Source: an uncultured Verrucomicrobiota bacterium (GTDB taxonomy: Bacteria; Verrucomicrobiota; Verrucomicrobiae; Opitutales; Opitutaceae). Taken from it: a stretch of DNA of 5,794 bases. The notes beneath the pieces are model-generated. The model did no database searches. It had not been told where the DNA came from and was given only the letters and a program-made list of their open reading frames with translations. The DNA is taken from the NCBI GenBank assembly GCA_946482165.1, contig CAMLQS010000324.1, forward strand, positions 1 through 5,794, written 5' to 3'. Shown here piece after piece: positions 1-5,741 of this stretch (position 1 is the stretch's first letter; each line of letters opens with the position of its first letter). The position numbers and the translations under genes are program-made.

Positions 1-66
1 GCGTCGCGCGTCGCGCCGACGGAGCAGCCGCGCCAGTTCCTGCGCCTGAGGGTATCCGTGAAATGA
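1..66 (+). CDS. C-terminal end of an upstream protein (partial, 5' end outside window)
   Basis: Reading from base 1 in frame 1 gives 21 codons and a TGA at 64-66, with no start codon in the window, so this would be the tail of a gene that begins upstream. The tail ends in PRQFLRLRVSVK. Endings of the type 'FLRLRV' or 'FFRLRV' are, as I recall, common at the C-termini of large secreted proteins of Verrucomicrobiota; that is recognition from memory, not a search result. The stop overlaps the start of the next gene as ATGA (63-66), which supports this frame being real and translationally coupled to the pseudopilin-like gene. By position it could be a secreted or surface protein linked to B12 capture, but 21 residues cannot show a function. 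It does not look like the aromatic-terminated last strand of a TonB-dependent receptor, because it ends in Lys rather than Phe. Confidence 0.6.
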   Translation, partial: ASRVAPTEQPRQFLRLRVSVK

Positions 67-950
67 ATACGAATCGAGACGCGAAGCGGGTCGTTCACGC
101 CCGGCGTGGCATGGGCGCCCCGCCCATGGGATCGGGAGCGGGCGGCGCGCCCGTGCCGCGTTCCGTTCGCGCCTTCACGCTCATCGAGCTGCTGACGGTG
201 ATCGCCATCATCGGCGTGCTGGCGGCGATCCTCGTGCCGGTCGTGGGCCGCGCGCGCCTCGCCGCGCAGGCCGCGGCGAGCACGAGCAACCTGCGCCAGC
301 TCGCCGCCGCCACGCATGCTTACATCGCCGACAATCGCGGATCTTTTCCGCCGGGCATGTCGCTCGACAACAACACCCGCTGGCACGGGGCCCGCGCTTC
401 GAACTCCGAGGCTTTCGATCCGGCAAAAGGCTGGCTCGGGCCGTATCTCGGCCGCGATGGGCGCGTGAAACTTTGCCCGGTCTTTGCCACGCTCGAAGCC
501 AGTCCCGAATCGTTTGAGTTCGGCGCGGGCGGCTACGGTTACAACTCGGCCTATCTGGGAGGCCCGGCCGCCCGAGGAACCGCGCTTGATCCCTTTCGCC
601 CCGCGCGCTTCGCCAGCCTGCCCAACCCCGGTCGGACCGTGATGTTCGCCGCCACCGGGCTGTCCCGCGCCTCCGGTTTGCAGGAGTATCCTTTCACGGA
701 GCCGCCTTTCTGGCTGGCGCCATCGGGGGTGCCGGCCGGCCCGAATCAGCCGAGCACGCATTTTAGGTTCAACGGCAGGGCGCTTGCCGCCTGGTGCGAT
801 GGACGCGTGAGTTCGGAGCCGATGAATGGCGAGGGCACCGGCCCCAATTACTACGGTGGCGACAACGCAAAGGCTCGACTGGGCTGGTTTGGCCCGATGG
901 AAGCGAACGGGTATTGGAACCCCTGGTATCCCGAGGATCGTAAGCCCTGA
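63..950 (+). CDS. Pseudopilin-like protein with prepilin N-terminal methylation motif (H-X9-DG type family)
   Basis: This 295-residue protein carries a type IV prepilin/pseudopilin signal: VRAFTLIELL at 35-44, with Glu at +5 (E42), followed by a hydrophobic helix at about 43-62. Prepilin peptidase would cut between A37 and F38; the usual -1 residue is Gly, so Ala is a variant. The rest is a soluble domain rich in Gly, Pro and aromatic residues. C138 lies in KLCP, and a C-terminal FNGRALAAWCDG segment (236-247) resembles the prepilin-associated H-X9-DG motif, with Phe in place of the His (H233 lies three residues earlier). The 37-residue leader is unusually long, and part of it is encoded by a structured repeat (105-160). 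M17 and M22 are alternative starts, but M1 is favoured by its ATGA overlap with the preceding stop and by GAGG at 48-51. The gene ends in TGATG, overlapping btuF. The product is probably an inner-membrane pseudopilin that contributes to a type II secretion-like or pilus-like assembly. Its substrate is unknown, and a role in B12 handling is inferred only from context. Confidence 0.88.
   Translation: MNTNRDAKRVVHARRGMGAPPMGSGAGGAPVPRSVRAFTLIELLTVIAIIGVLAAILVPVVGRARLAAQAAASTSNLRQLAAATHAYIADNRGSFPPGMSLDNNTRWHGARASNSEAFDPAKGWLGPYLGRDGRVKLCPVFATLEASPESFEFGAGGYGYNSAYLGGPAARGTALDPFRPARFASLPNPGRTVMFAATGLSRASGLQEYPFTEPPFWLAPSGVPAGPNQPSTHFRFNGRALAAWCDGRVSSEPMNGEGTGPNYYGGDNAKARLGWFGPMEANGYWNPWYPEDRKP
105..160 (+). 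repeat. Structured palindromic repeat inside the prepilin leader coding region
   Basis: Three nested inverted repeats can be read directly. Outer arms 105-111 (CGTGGCA) and 154-160 (TGCCGCG) pair over 7 positions with one G-T wobble. Inside them, 112-117 (TGGGCG) pairs perfectly with 121-126 (CGCCCA) around a CCC loop, and 139-144 (CGGGCG) pairs perfectly with 148-153 (CGCCCG) around a GCG loop. Together they form a cloverleaf-like three-way fold. The sequence resembles the 'GTGGCATGGGCG...CGCCCATG' family of dispersed repeats that I recall from Verrucomicrobiota genomes; no copy count can be made here. It is translated as about GMGAPPMGSGAGGAPVPR, within residues 15-33 of the pseudopilin-like protein. 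That position is tolerable because the leader is removed by the prepilin peptidase. Confidence 0.6.
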
Positions 951-1801
951 TGCCCCTCCTTCGCCTTATTCTCGCCTGCCTCGTGTGTCTCGCCGCGCGC
1001 GTCCGCGCGGCCGAGCCGATGCGCGTCGTTTCGCAGACCGTGGGCAGCGACGAGCTTCTGCTCGCCGTGGCGGCTCCGGGGCAGATCGCCGCGCTTTCGC
1101 ACCTCGCGCGCGATTCGGAATTTTCAAGCGTGGCGCGCGAAGCCGCCGCCTATCCGCAGATCACGCTCGGCGACGCCGAGACGATCCTGCGTTTCCGCCC
1201 CACGCTCGCCGTGTTCGCCGATTACAGCCGGGCCGAACTGGTCGAGCAGGTGCGCCGCGCGGGCGTGAGCGTTCTCGTGCTGGACCGCTACAAAACCCTC
1301 GACGACGCCCACGCCAATCTTCGCCGCCTCGCCGCCCTTCTCGGACCCGAGGCGGAGGCGCGGGCCGAGCGCATCGTCGCCGACGACAAGGCGCGCCTCG
1401 CCGCGCTTGGGGCAAAACTGGCGGATGCGAAACCGAAGCGCGTCATCGCGCCCTCGACCTACGGGGTCATCGCCGGGGCCGACACGACCTTTCAGGATCT
1501 TTGCGACCGGGCCGCGGCCGAGAACCTGGCCGCCACGGTCGGCGGCTTGCGCGGCCATGCGACGCCGCCGACCGAAAAATTGCTCACCTGGCCCGTCGAG
1601 CGCGTGGTGCTTTCGGGCGACTCGGTCGAGACGGCGCTCGCGCCCTACAAAAAGCTGCCGCCCTACCGGTTCATGCCCGTGGTCCGCGAAGGCCGCGCCG
1701 TGGTGATCGCCTCGTGGATGCTCGGCTGCGTGAGCCATCGGCGCGTCGAAGCCTACGAGGCGCTCGCGCGCGGATTGCATCCGGAGCGATTCCGCGAATG
1801 A
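950..1801 (+). CDS. btuF: Periplasmic corrinoid-binding protein of an ABC importer (BtuF-like)
   Basis: This 283-residue helical-backbone substrate-binding protein belongs to the iron-siderophore/B12 family (Peripla_BP_2 type). Residues 1-20 form a Sec signal peptide with a VRA|AE cut site. C10 and C13 are not in a convincing lipobox, so a soluble periplasmic form is more likely than a lipoprotein. Family landmarks are the first lobe with GDAETILRFRPTLAVFADYS (about 74-93), the VSVLVLDRY strand and linker region (106-113), and the second-lobe segment TFQDLCDRAAAENLAATVGG (180-199) followed by PTEKLLTWPVERVVLSGD (207-224). Length and architecture are complete. It would capture the corrinoid and dock on BtuC. 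The start overlaps the previous stop as TGATG, and the stop overlaps btuC as ATGA (1798-1801). Siderophore- or heme-binding paralogues share this fold; the cobalamin assignment comes from cobQ and cobO in the same run. Confidence 0.82.
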   Translation: MPLLRLILACLVCLAARVRAAEPMRVVSQTVGSDELLLAVAAPGQIAALSHLARDSEFSSVAREAAAYPQITLGDAETILRFRPTLAVFADYSRAELVEQVRRAGVSVLVLDRYKTLDDAHANLRRLAALLGPEAEARAERIVADDKARLAALGAKLADAKPKRVIAPSTYGVIAGADTTFQDLCDRAAAENLAATVGGLRGHATPPTEKLLTWPVERVVLSGDSVETALAPYKKLPPYRFMPVVREGRAVVIASWMLGCVSHRRVEAYEALARGLHPERFRE

Positions 1802-2793
1802 ACGCGACGGACAAAAAAACCGAGAGCGGCCCCGCCCTGCCTTTGCTCGCCGCGGGCGTGGTGCTGCTCTCGGCCGCGCTCGGTTCGCTGGCTTTCGGCG
1901 ACGTGCGTCTTTCGCCCGGGCAATTGATCGACGGCTTGCTGCGTCGCGACGATTTCGCGGCCGCGATACTCTGGCAGATTCGTTTGCCGCGCCTGCTCGT
2001 GGCGATGCTGGTCGGCGCCGCGCTCTCGGCCAGCGGTCTCGTGATGCAGGCCTATTTTCGAAACAGCCTCGCCAGTCCCGGGCTGCTTGGCGTGAGCGCG
2101 GGCGGCGCGGCCGGCGCCGTGGTCGCGATCGGTTTCGGGGTGGCGACGGTCTCGCTCCTCACCGTGCCGCTTTTCGCGACCATCGGCGCCCTGGTCGCGA
2201 CCGTCGTGGTGATCACGCTTGCGCGCCGCGGCGCCGGCACCGAACGGCTTCTCCTCGCGGGCGTGGCGCTCAACGCCCTGCTCGGCGCGGTCACGAGCTA
2301 CGTGCTCTCGGCAAAGACCGTCACCTACGAACGAAACGCGCAGGTGCTCTTCTGGCTGCTTGGCGGGTTGGAGGATCGCACGTGGGAACACGTTTGGATG
2401 GCGGTCTCGATTCTGCCGGCCGCGCTGTTGTTGCTGCCGCTCGGCCGTCCGATGGATTTGCTCAGTCTCGGCGCGGAGGAGGCTCAGAGCCTCGGCGTGG
2501 ACGTGCGTCGTTTGCGTCGGAACCTGCTCGGCCTGTCGACGGTGTTGACCGCGTTGGCGACGGCGGTGGCGGGCACGGTGGGTTTTGTGGGGCTGGTGGT
2601 GCCGCACATCCTGCGGCTGCTGGTCGGCCCGGAGCATCGGCGGCTCGTGCCGCTTTCGCTTCTCGGCGGAGCGGCCTTCGTCGTCGTCTGCGACCTGCTC
2701 GGGCGGGCGGCGGGCGAACTCCGTCTCGGCATCGTGACCTCGCTGGTGGGCGGGCCCTTTTTCCTGTGGCTCTTGCGGAGGAGCGAACGATGA
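1798..2793 (+). CDS. btuC: Cobalamin ABC transporter permease, FecCD/BtuC family
   Basis: This 331-residue inner-membrane permease has many hydrophobic helices, which fits the usual ten-helix fold. Family signatures are clear: RLPRLLVAMLVGAALSASG (62-80) followed by MQAYFRNSLASPGLLGVSAG (83-102), GFVGLVVPHILRLLVGPEHR (262-281, the cytoplasmic coupling region that meets the ATPase), and the C-terminal LRLGIVTSLVGGPFFLWLLRR (308-328). Two copies would form the translocation channel with two BtuD subunits. The start at 1798 overlaps the btuF stop (ATGA) and has GGAG at 1783-1786. The frame stays open far upstream of this ATG, but that part overlaps btuF in another frame and looks like arginine-rich non-coding translation, so it is excluded. 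The sequence alone does not separate B12 from siderophore permeases; the B12 call rests on the neighbours. Confidence 0.87.
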   Translation: MNATDKKTESGPALPLLAAGVVLLSAALGSLAFGDVRLSPGQLIDGLLRRDDFAAAILWQIRLPRLLVAMLVGAALSASGLVMQAYFRNSLASPGLLGVSAGGAAGAVVAIGFGVATVSLLTVPLFATIGALVATVVVITLARRGAGTERLLLAGVALNALLGAVTSYVLSAKTVTYERNAQVLFWLLGGLEDRTWEHVWMAVSILPAALLLLPLGRPMDLLSLGAEEAQSLGVDVRRLRRNLLGLSTVLTALATAVAGTVGFVGLVVPHILRLLVGPEHRRLVPLSLLGGAAFVVVCDLLGRAAGELRLGIVTSLVGGPFFLWLLRRSER

Positions 2794-2806
2794 AGGCGGA
2801 AGCAAT

Positions 2807-2901
2807 TTTAACCGCTGATGGCGCGGATTCCCGGGGATGGGGAAATCCATGTCCGAATCGGTCTGGTTTGTCCGCGTTCATCCGCGAAATCCGCGGTCAA
2901 A
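2807..2901 (+). repeat. Intergenic palindromic repeat between btuC and btuD
   Basis: The left arm at 2807-2828 and the right arm at 2880-2901 are 22 bases each and match as inverted repeats at 18 of 22 positions. Left reads TTTAACCGCTGATGG then CGCGGAT; the reverse complement of the right reads TTTGACCGCGGATTT then CGCGGAT. About 51 bases lie between them, and a smaller hairpin is possible at 2825-2848 (GGATT with AATCC). The wording 'accgctgatg...tccgcgttcatccgcgaaatccgcgg' matches a dispersed intergenic element I recall from Verrucomicrobiota genomes, often seen translated as 'AFIREIRG'. This is recognition, not a database hit. It fills most of the 127-base gap in an operon that is otherwise tightly overlapped, so it is probably an insertion. 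It could form an RNA hairpin that tunes btuD expression or mRNA stability. Confidence 0.72.
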
Positions 2902-2907
2902 GAGATC

Positions 2908-2915
2908 GGGAGGGA
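2908..2915 (+). promoter_or_regulatory. Ribosome binding site that fixes the btuD start
   Basis: GGGAGGGA lies five bases before the ATG at 2921, the strongest Shine-Dalgarno match in this gap, and it lies just outside the right arm of the repeat. It argues for starting btuD at 2921 rather than at the in-frame ATG at 2837, whose extra 28 codons would be translated repeat. Confidence 0.7.
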
Positions 2916-2920
2916 CGGCG

Positions 2921-3646
2921 ATGAACGCGGCGCTGACTTTGGAGAACGTCTCCGCGCCCGGGCGTCTGCAGGCGCTCAGCCTCTCCGTCGACGCGGGCAA
3001 GCTGGTGGGGCTTGTCGGGCCCAACGGCTCGGGCAAGTCCACGCTGCTCTCCGTCGCGGCCGGGCTGCTGCCGAGCGAGGCGCCCGGCCTGGTGCGCTGG
3101 GGCGGCGAGGCCTTGCCAAAGATCGCCGCGCCCGAGCGCGGGCGTCGCGCGGCCTGGGTGCCGCAGGAGGCGCGCTTCGAGTTCGGCTTCAGCGTGCGCT
3201 CGGTCGTCGGGCAGGGTCGCTACGCGCACGGCGACGATGGCGCGGGCGTGGACGAGGCGCTGGCGCGCTTCGACCTCGCGCGCATCGCGGAGCGGCCGGT
3301 GAACCGCTTGTCCGGCGGCGAGCGCCACCGCGTGCTGCTGGCGCGCGCGCTGGCGACCGGAGCGAAGTTGCAGCTCTGGGACGAGCCGCTGGCGGCGCTC
3401 GATCCGAGGCACGCGTTGCAGACGCTCGATCTGGCGAGCCGGCTCATAAGCGAGGGCGCGGCGATCCTTCTGTCGCTGCACGATCTGCGCCTCGCGCATT
3501 GCCTCGACGAGGTGGTGGTTCTCCACGAGGGAAGGCTGGTTGCGCACGGCCGGCCGGACGCGGTGCTCACGCCCGGATTGTTTCGCGACGTCTTCGGCGT
3601 CTCGGCGCGTATCGACCAATGCCTTACGCTGGAGCTGCCACGATGA
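2921..3646 (+). CDS. btuD: Cobalamin ABC transporter ATP-binding protein
   Basis: This 241-residue ABC ATPase drives corrinoid import through BtuC. All the motifs are present in order: Walker A GPNGSGKST (33-41), Q-loop Gln82 in VPQE, signature LSGGE (130-134), Walker B LQLWDEP (150-156) with D154 and E155, D-loop ALD (159-161), and switch His187 in LSLHD. The C-terminal GRLVAHGRPDAVLTPGLFRDVFGV is typical of the FepC/BtuD/HmuV branch. The start was set at 2921 by the Shine-Dalgarno site at 2908-2915; the longer frame from 2837 only adds repeat-derived residues. The stop overlaps cobQ as ATGA (3643-3646), so it is probably cotranslated with it. No domain is missing. Substrate is assigned from the neighbours, as ferric-siderophore ATPases look alike. 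Confidence 0.87.
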   Translation: MNAALTLENVSAPGRLQALSLSVDAGKLVGLVGPNGSGKSTLLSVAAGLLPSEAPGLVRWGGEALPKIAAPERGRRAAWVPQEARFEFGFSVRSVVGQGRYAHGDDGAGVDEALARFDLARIAERPVNRLSGGERHRVLLARALATGAKLQLWDEPLAALDPRHALQTLDLASRLISEGAAILLSLHDLRLAHCLDEVVVLHEGRLVAHGRPDAVLTPGLFRDVFGVSARIDQCLTLELPR

Positions 3647-5097
3647 AAGCGCTCGGCGTCCTCGGCACCTCGTCCAACGCGGGCAAGACGTGGATGAGCA
3701 CGGCGCTCTGCGCCTGGCTTCGCCGGGAGGGCGTGCGCGTGGCGCCGTTCAAGGCTCAGAACATGTCGAACAACGCGTGGGCCTTGCCCGACGGCGGCGA
3801 GATCGCGCGGGCGCAGGCCGTGCAGGCCGAGGCGTGCGGCCTGGAGCCGACGGTCGAGATGAACCCGATCCTGCTCAAGCCGAGCGGGGCGGCGGGATCG
3901 CAGGTCGTTCTGCTCGGGCGCGCCGGGACGCACCAGGCCGGGCGCGATTACTACCGGGATTTCGAGACGCACTGGCGGCTCGTGCGCGACACGCTCGACG
4001 GCTGGAAAGATCGCTGCGACGTGCTGGTGATGGAAGGCGCGGGCAGTCCGGTTGAGTTGAACCTGATGGACCGCGACCTCGCGAACCTGCGTCCGATCCG
4101 GCACGTCGACGGGCGCTGGGTGCTGGTGGGCGACATCGACCGCGGCGGCATCTACGCCCAGCTGGCCGGCACGTGGAGCCTGCTGCCGGCGGAAGACCGG
4201 GAGCGCGGGCTGGGCGCGATCATCAACCGTTTCCGCGGCGACCTGGGTTTGTTTCCCGAGCCGGAGCGCTGGCTGGCGCCGCATGCGCCGGGCCTGGCGG
4301 TGTTGGGCACCGTGCCTTTTCGGCGGGATTTGCAGCCGGAGGAGGAAGACGGATTGGCGGGTGCCGACGAAGACCGCGGCTCGGGCGGGATGATCGCGTG
4401 GATACGGCTGCCGCGAGCGGCGAACCTCACCGATTGCCAGCCATGGTGGGACGACGCCGGCGTGCGGACCCGCTGGGTGGCGGAACCCGCCGCGCTCGAA
4501 ACCGCGCGTGCGATCGTGATCCCGGGAACGAAAAACACGCTGGCCGATCTGCGCTGGCTGCGCGCGACGAAGCTGGATGTGGCGATCATCGCGGCGGCCC
4601 GGCGCGGCGTGCCGGTTGCGGGGATTTGCGGCGGTTATCAGATCCTCGGCGAGCGGCTTTCCGATCCGGACGGCGTGGCGGGCGACGCGGGCGACGAGCC
4701 GGGTCTGGCCCTTCTGCCGGTGGCGACACGCTTCGAGAACCCGAAGGTGGTCCGCGCGGTGACCTCGGAGTGCGAGGGGCGCCGTTGGACCACCTACGAA
4801 ATACACCAGGGGCGCACGGAGGCGACGGCGGCCTGCGCGCCGTGGCAGACGGTGTTCGATGGAGAACGTCCACGGCCTGATGGGCATCGTATGGGCAATG
4901 TCTGGGGAACCTACCAGCACGGTTGCTTCGAGGCGCCCGAGAGCCGGCGGCGGCTGGCGGCGGCGGCCGGGTTGGCCGCGCACGCGGCGCCGGATTTCAC
5001 CTGGAAGGAAAAACGGCTGCGGGTCTACGAGGCGATGGCCGACCACGTGACGGCGCATCTCGATCTCGCGCCGATCCGGCGTTATCTGGGAATATGA
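3643..5097 (+). CDS. cobQ: Cobyric acid synthase (glutamine-hydrolysing)
   Basis: This 484-residue cytoplasmic enzyme amidates four side chains (b, d, e and g) of adenosylcobyrinic acid a,c-diamide, using glutamine and ATP, to give adenosylcobyric acid. The N-terminal dethiobiotin synthetase-like domain has the P-loop GTSSNAGKT (8-16), FKAQNMSNNAW (36-46), GEIARAQAVQAEA (52-64), MNPILLKPSG (73-82), MEGAGSPVELNL (130-141) and DIDRGGIYAQLAGT (164-177). The linker carries PGTKNTLADLRWLR (294-307). The C-terminal class I glutamine amidotransferase domain has the nucleophile C329 in GICGGYQILG, YEIHQGRT (385-392, where Met is usual at the Gln) and the catalytic H426 in GTYQHG. Length is normal and no key residue is missing. 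The start at 3643 has GGAG at 3631-3634 and overlaps the btuD stop; an ATG eight codons upstream (3619) is less likely. Confidence 0.95.
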   Translation: MKALGVLGTSSNAGKTWMSTALCAWLRREGVRVAPFKAQNMSNNAWALPDGGEIARAQAVQAEACGLEPTVEMNPILLKPSGAAGSQVVLLGRAGTHQAGRDYYRDFETHWRLVRDTLDGWKDRCDVLVMEGAGSPVELNLMDRDLANLRPIRHVDGRWVLVGDIDRGGIYAQLAGTWSLLPAEDRERGLGAIINRFRGDLGLFPEPERWLAPHAPGLAVLGTVPFRRDLQPEEEDGLAGADEDRGSGGMIAWIRLPRAANLTDCQPWWDDAGVRTRWVAEPAALETARAIVIPGTKNTLADLRWLRATKLDVAIIAAARRGVPVAGICGGYQILGERLSDPDGVAGDAGDEPGLALLPVATRFENPKVVRAVTSECEGRRWTTYEIHQGRTEATAACAPWQTVFDGERPRPDGHRMGNVWGTYQHGCFEAPESRRRLAAAAGLAAHAAPDFTWKEKRLRVYEAMADHVTAHLDLAPIRRYLGI

Positions 5098-5108
5098 TTT
5101 TATCATGA
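5094..5108 (+). other. Four-codon open frame linking cobQ to cobO
   Basis: The bases ATGATTTTATCATGA form a minimal frame (Met-Ile-Leu-Ser-stop). Its ATG overlaps the cobQ stop (ATGA 5094-5097) and its TGA overlaps the cobO start (ATGA 5105-5108). The purine-rich GGGAA at 5088-5092 is too close to 5094 and rather far from 5105 for a standard site. Re-initiation by ribosomes finishing cobQ is therefore a reasonable reading, but the arrangement may be chance. Confidence 0.3.
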
Positions 5109-5710
5109 ACAAGTATCGCACGAACACCGAGGAACAGCACCGCGAGCGCATGCGCGAACTGCAGGAGGAGATGCGCGCCAAGGTGCGCGCGGCGAAGGAT
5201 CGCCGCGGGCTGATCCTCTGCCACACCGGCGACGGCAAGGGAAAGACGAGCGCGGCCTTCGGCATGGTGGCGCGGCAGCTCGCGCACGGAAACAAGGTCG
5301 CGGTCGTGCAGTTCATCAAGTCGAGCAACGACCATGTGGAGCGACTGCTGCGCGGACCGCTGCTCACCTGGGACCACTACGGCGAAGGCTTCACCTGGGA
5401 CACGCAGGATCGCGCGGCGGACATCGCCTGCTGCCGTCGCGGCTGGGCCCGGGCGCTGGAGCACCTGGCCAATCCGGAGATCGATTTCGTGCTGCTCGAC
5501 GAGCTGAACGTCGTGTTGCAGCTCGACTATCTGCCGGTCGCGGAGGTGGTCGCGGCGCTGAAGGCGAAACGCGCGGACCAGCATCTGGTGCTGACGGGGC
5601 GGGGCGCGCCGCCGGAGATCGTGGAGGCGGCGGATCTCGTGACCGAGATGCGGGCGATAAAGCATCCCTTCGATGTCGGCGTGCCGGCGCAGGCGGGCAT
5701 CGAGTTTTAG
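5105..5710 (+). CDS. cobO: Cob(I)yrinic acid a,c-diamide adenosyltransferase (CobO/BtuR/CobA type)
   Basis: This 201-residue cytoplasmic enzyme transfers the 5'-deoxyadenosyl group of ATP to the Co(I) of corrinoids, making the adenosylated forms that later steps and B12-dependent enzymes use. The charged N-terminal helix (about 5-33) is followed by a P-loop of the family type, HTGDGKGKTSAAFG (40-53). Further family segments are VAVVQFIKS (65-73), GEGFTWDTQD (93-102), VLLDELNVVLQLDYL (129-143, holding the DE pair), LVLTGRGAP (161-169) and the highly characteristic tail DLVTEMRAIKHPFDVGVPAQAGIEF (177-201). It is complete at both ends. It starts seven bases after the cobQ stop with no strong Shine-Dalgarno at normal spacing, which suggests coupling to cobQ. 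It serves both de novo synthesis and salvage, so it fits next to the importer. Confidence 0.95.
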   Translation: MNKYRTNTEEQHRERMRELQEEMRAKVRAAKDRRGLILCHTGDGKGKTSAAFGMVARQLAHGNKVAVVQFIKSSNDHVERLLRGPLLTWDHYGEGFTWDTQDRAADIACCRRGWARALEHLANPEIDFVLLDELNVVLQLDYLPVAEVVAALKAKRADQHLVLTGRGAPPEIVEAADLVTEMRAIKHPFDVGVPAQAGIEF

Positions 5711-5741
5711 ATAATTCCAAACAAGGCAGCGTTCGTTTTGG

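Larger units (their letters stand above)
2790..2924 (+). other. Small 44-codon open frame bridging btuC and btuD
   Basis: An ATG at 2790 overlaps the btuC stop (ATGA 2790-2793). The frame stays open for 44 codons through the whole gap and stops at TGA 2922-2924, which overlaps the btuD start (ATGA 2921-2924). The middle and C-terminal part is translated repeat sequence, ending in SAFIREIRGQRDREGRR. There is no sign of a domain, signal peptide or membrane segment. I doubt that the peptide has a function of its own. The plausible role is to carry ribosomes from btuC to btuD across the inserted repeat, or the frame may be open by chance in GC-rich DNA. Confidence 0.3.

Noticed and set aside
105..160. 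Cloverleaf-like fold as a tRNA gene
   Set aside because: It has only two inner hairpins with 3-base loops, no 7-base anticodon loop, no T-loop consensus and no acceptor end.
950..1010. BtuF as a lipoprotein anchored through C10 or C13
   Set aside because: Neither Cys is preceded by a good lipobox and both fall within the hydrophobic core; the VRA|AE site fits signal peptidase I better.
826..1797. N-terminal extension of btuC of 324 codons in the same frame
   Set aside because: It overlaps all of btuF in a different frame and is arginine-rich without domains. The BtuC family begins near the ATG at 1798, which has a ribosome binding site and the ATGA overlap.
1753..2850. Minus-strand open frame of 365 codons opposite btuC
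   Set aside because: Its translation is dominated by His, Arg, Gln and Glu, the mirror of a hydrophobic membrane protein. It has no motif and no start context.
2837..2920. Longer btuD beginning at ATG 2837
   Set aside because: The extra 28 residues are translated repeat, and the strong Shine-Dalgarno site is placed for the ATG at 2921.
2818..3642. N-terminal extension of cobQ of 275 codons overlapping btuD
   Set aside because: The CobQ P-loop domain begins directly at the ATG at 3643, and the extension is an out-of-frame reading of btuD.
3220..5367. Long open frame of 715 codons on the minus strand
   Set aside because: It runs antisense through btuD, cobQ and cobO. Its translation is rich in Arg, His, Pro and Ala with no recognisable domain, as expected for the shadow of GC-rich coding DNA.
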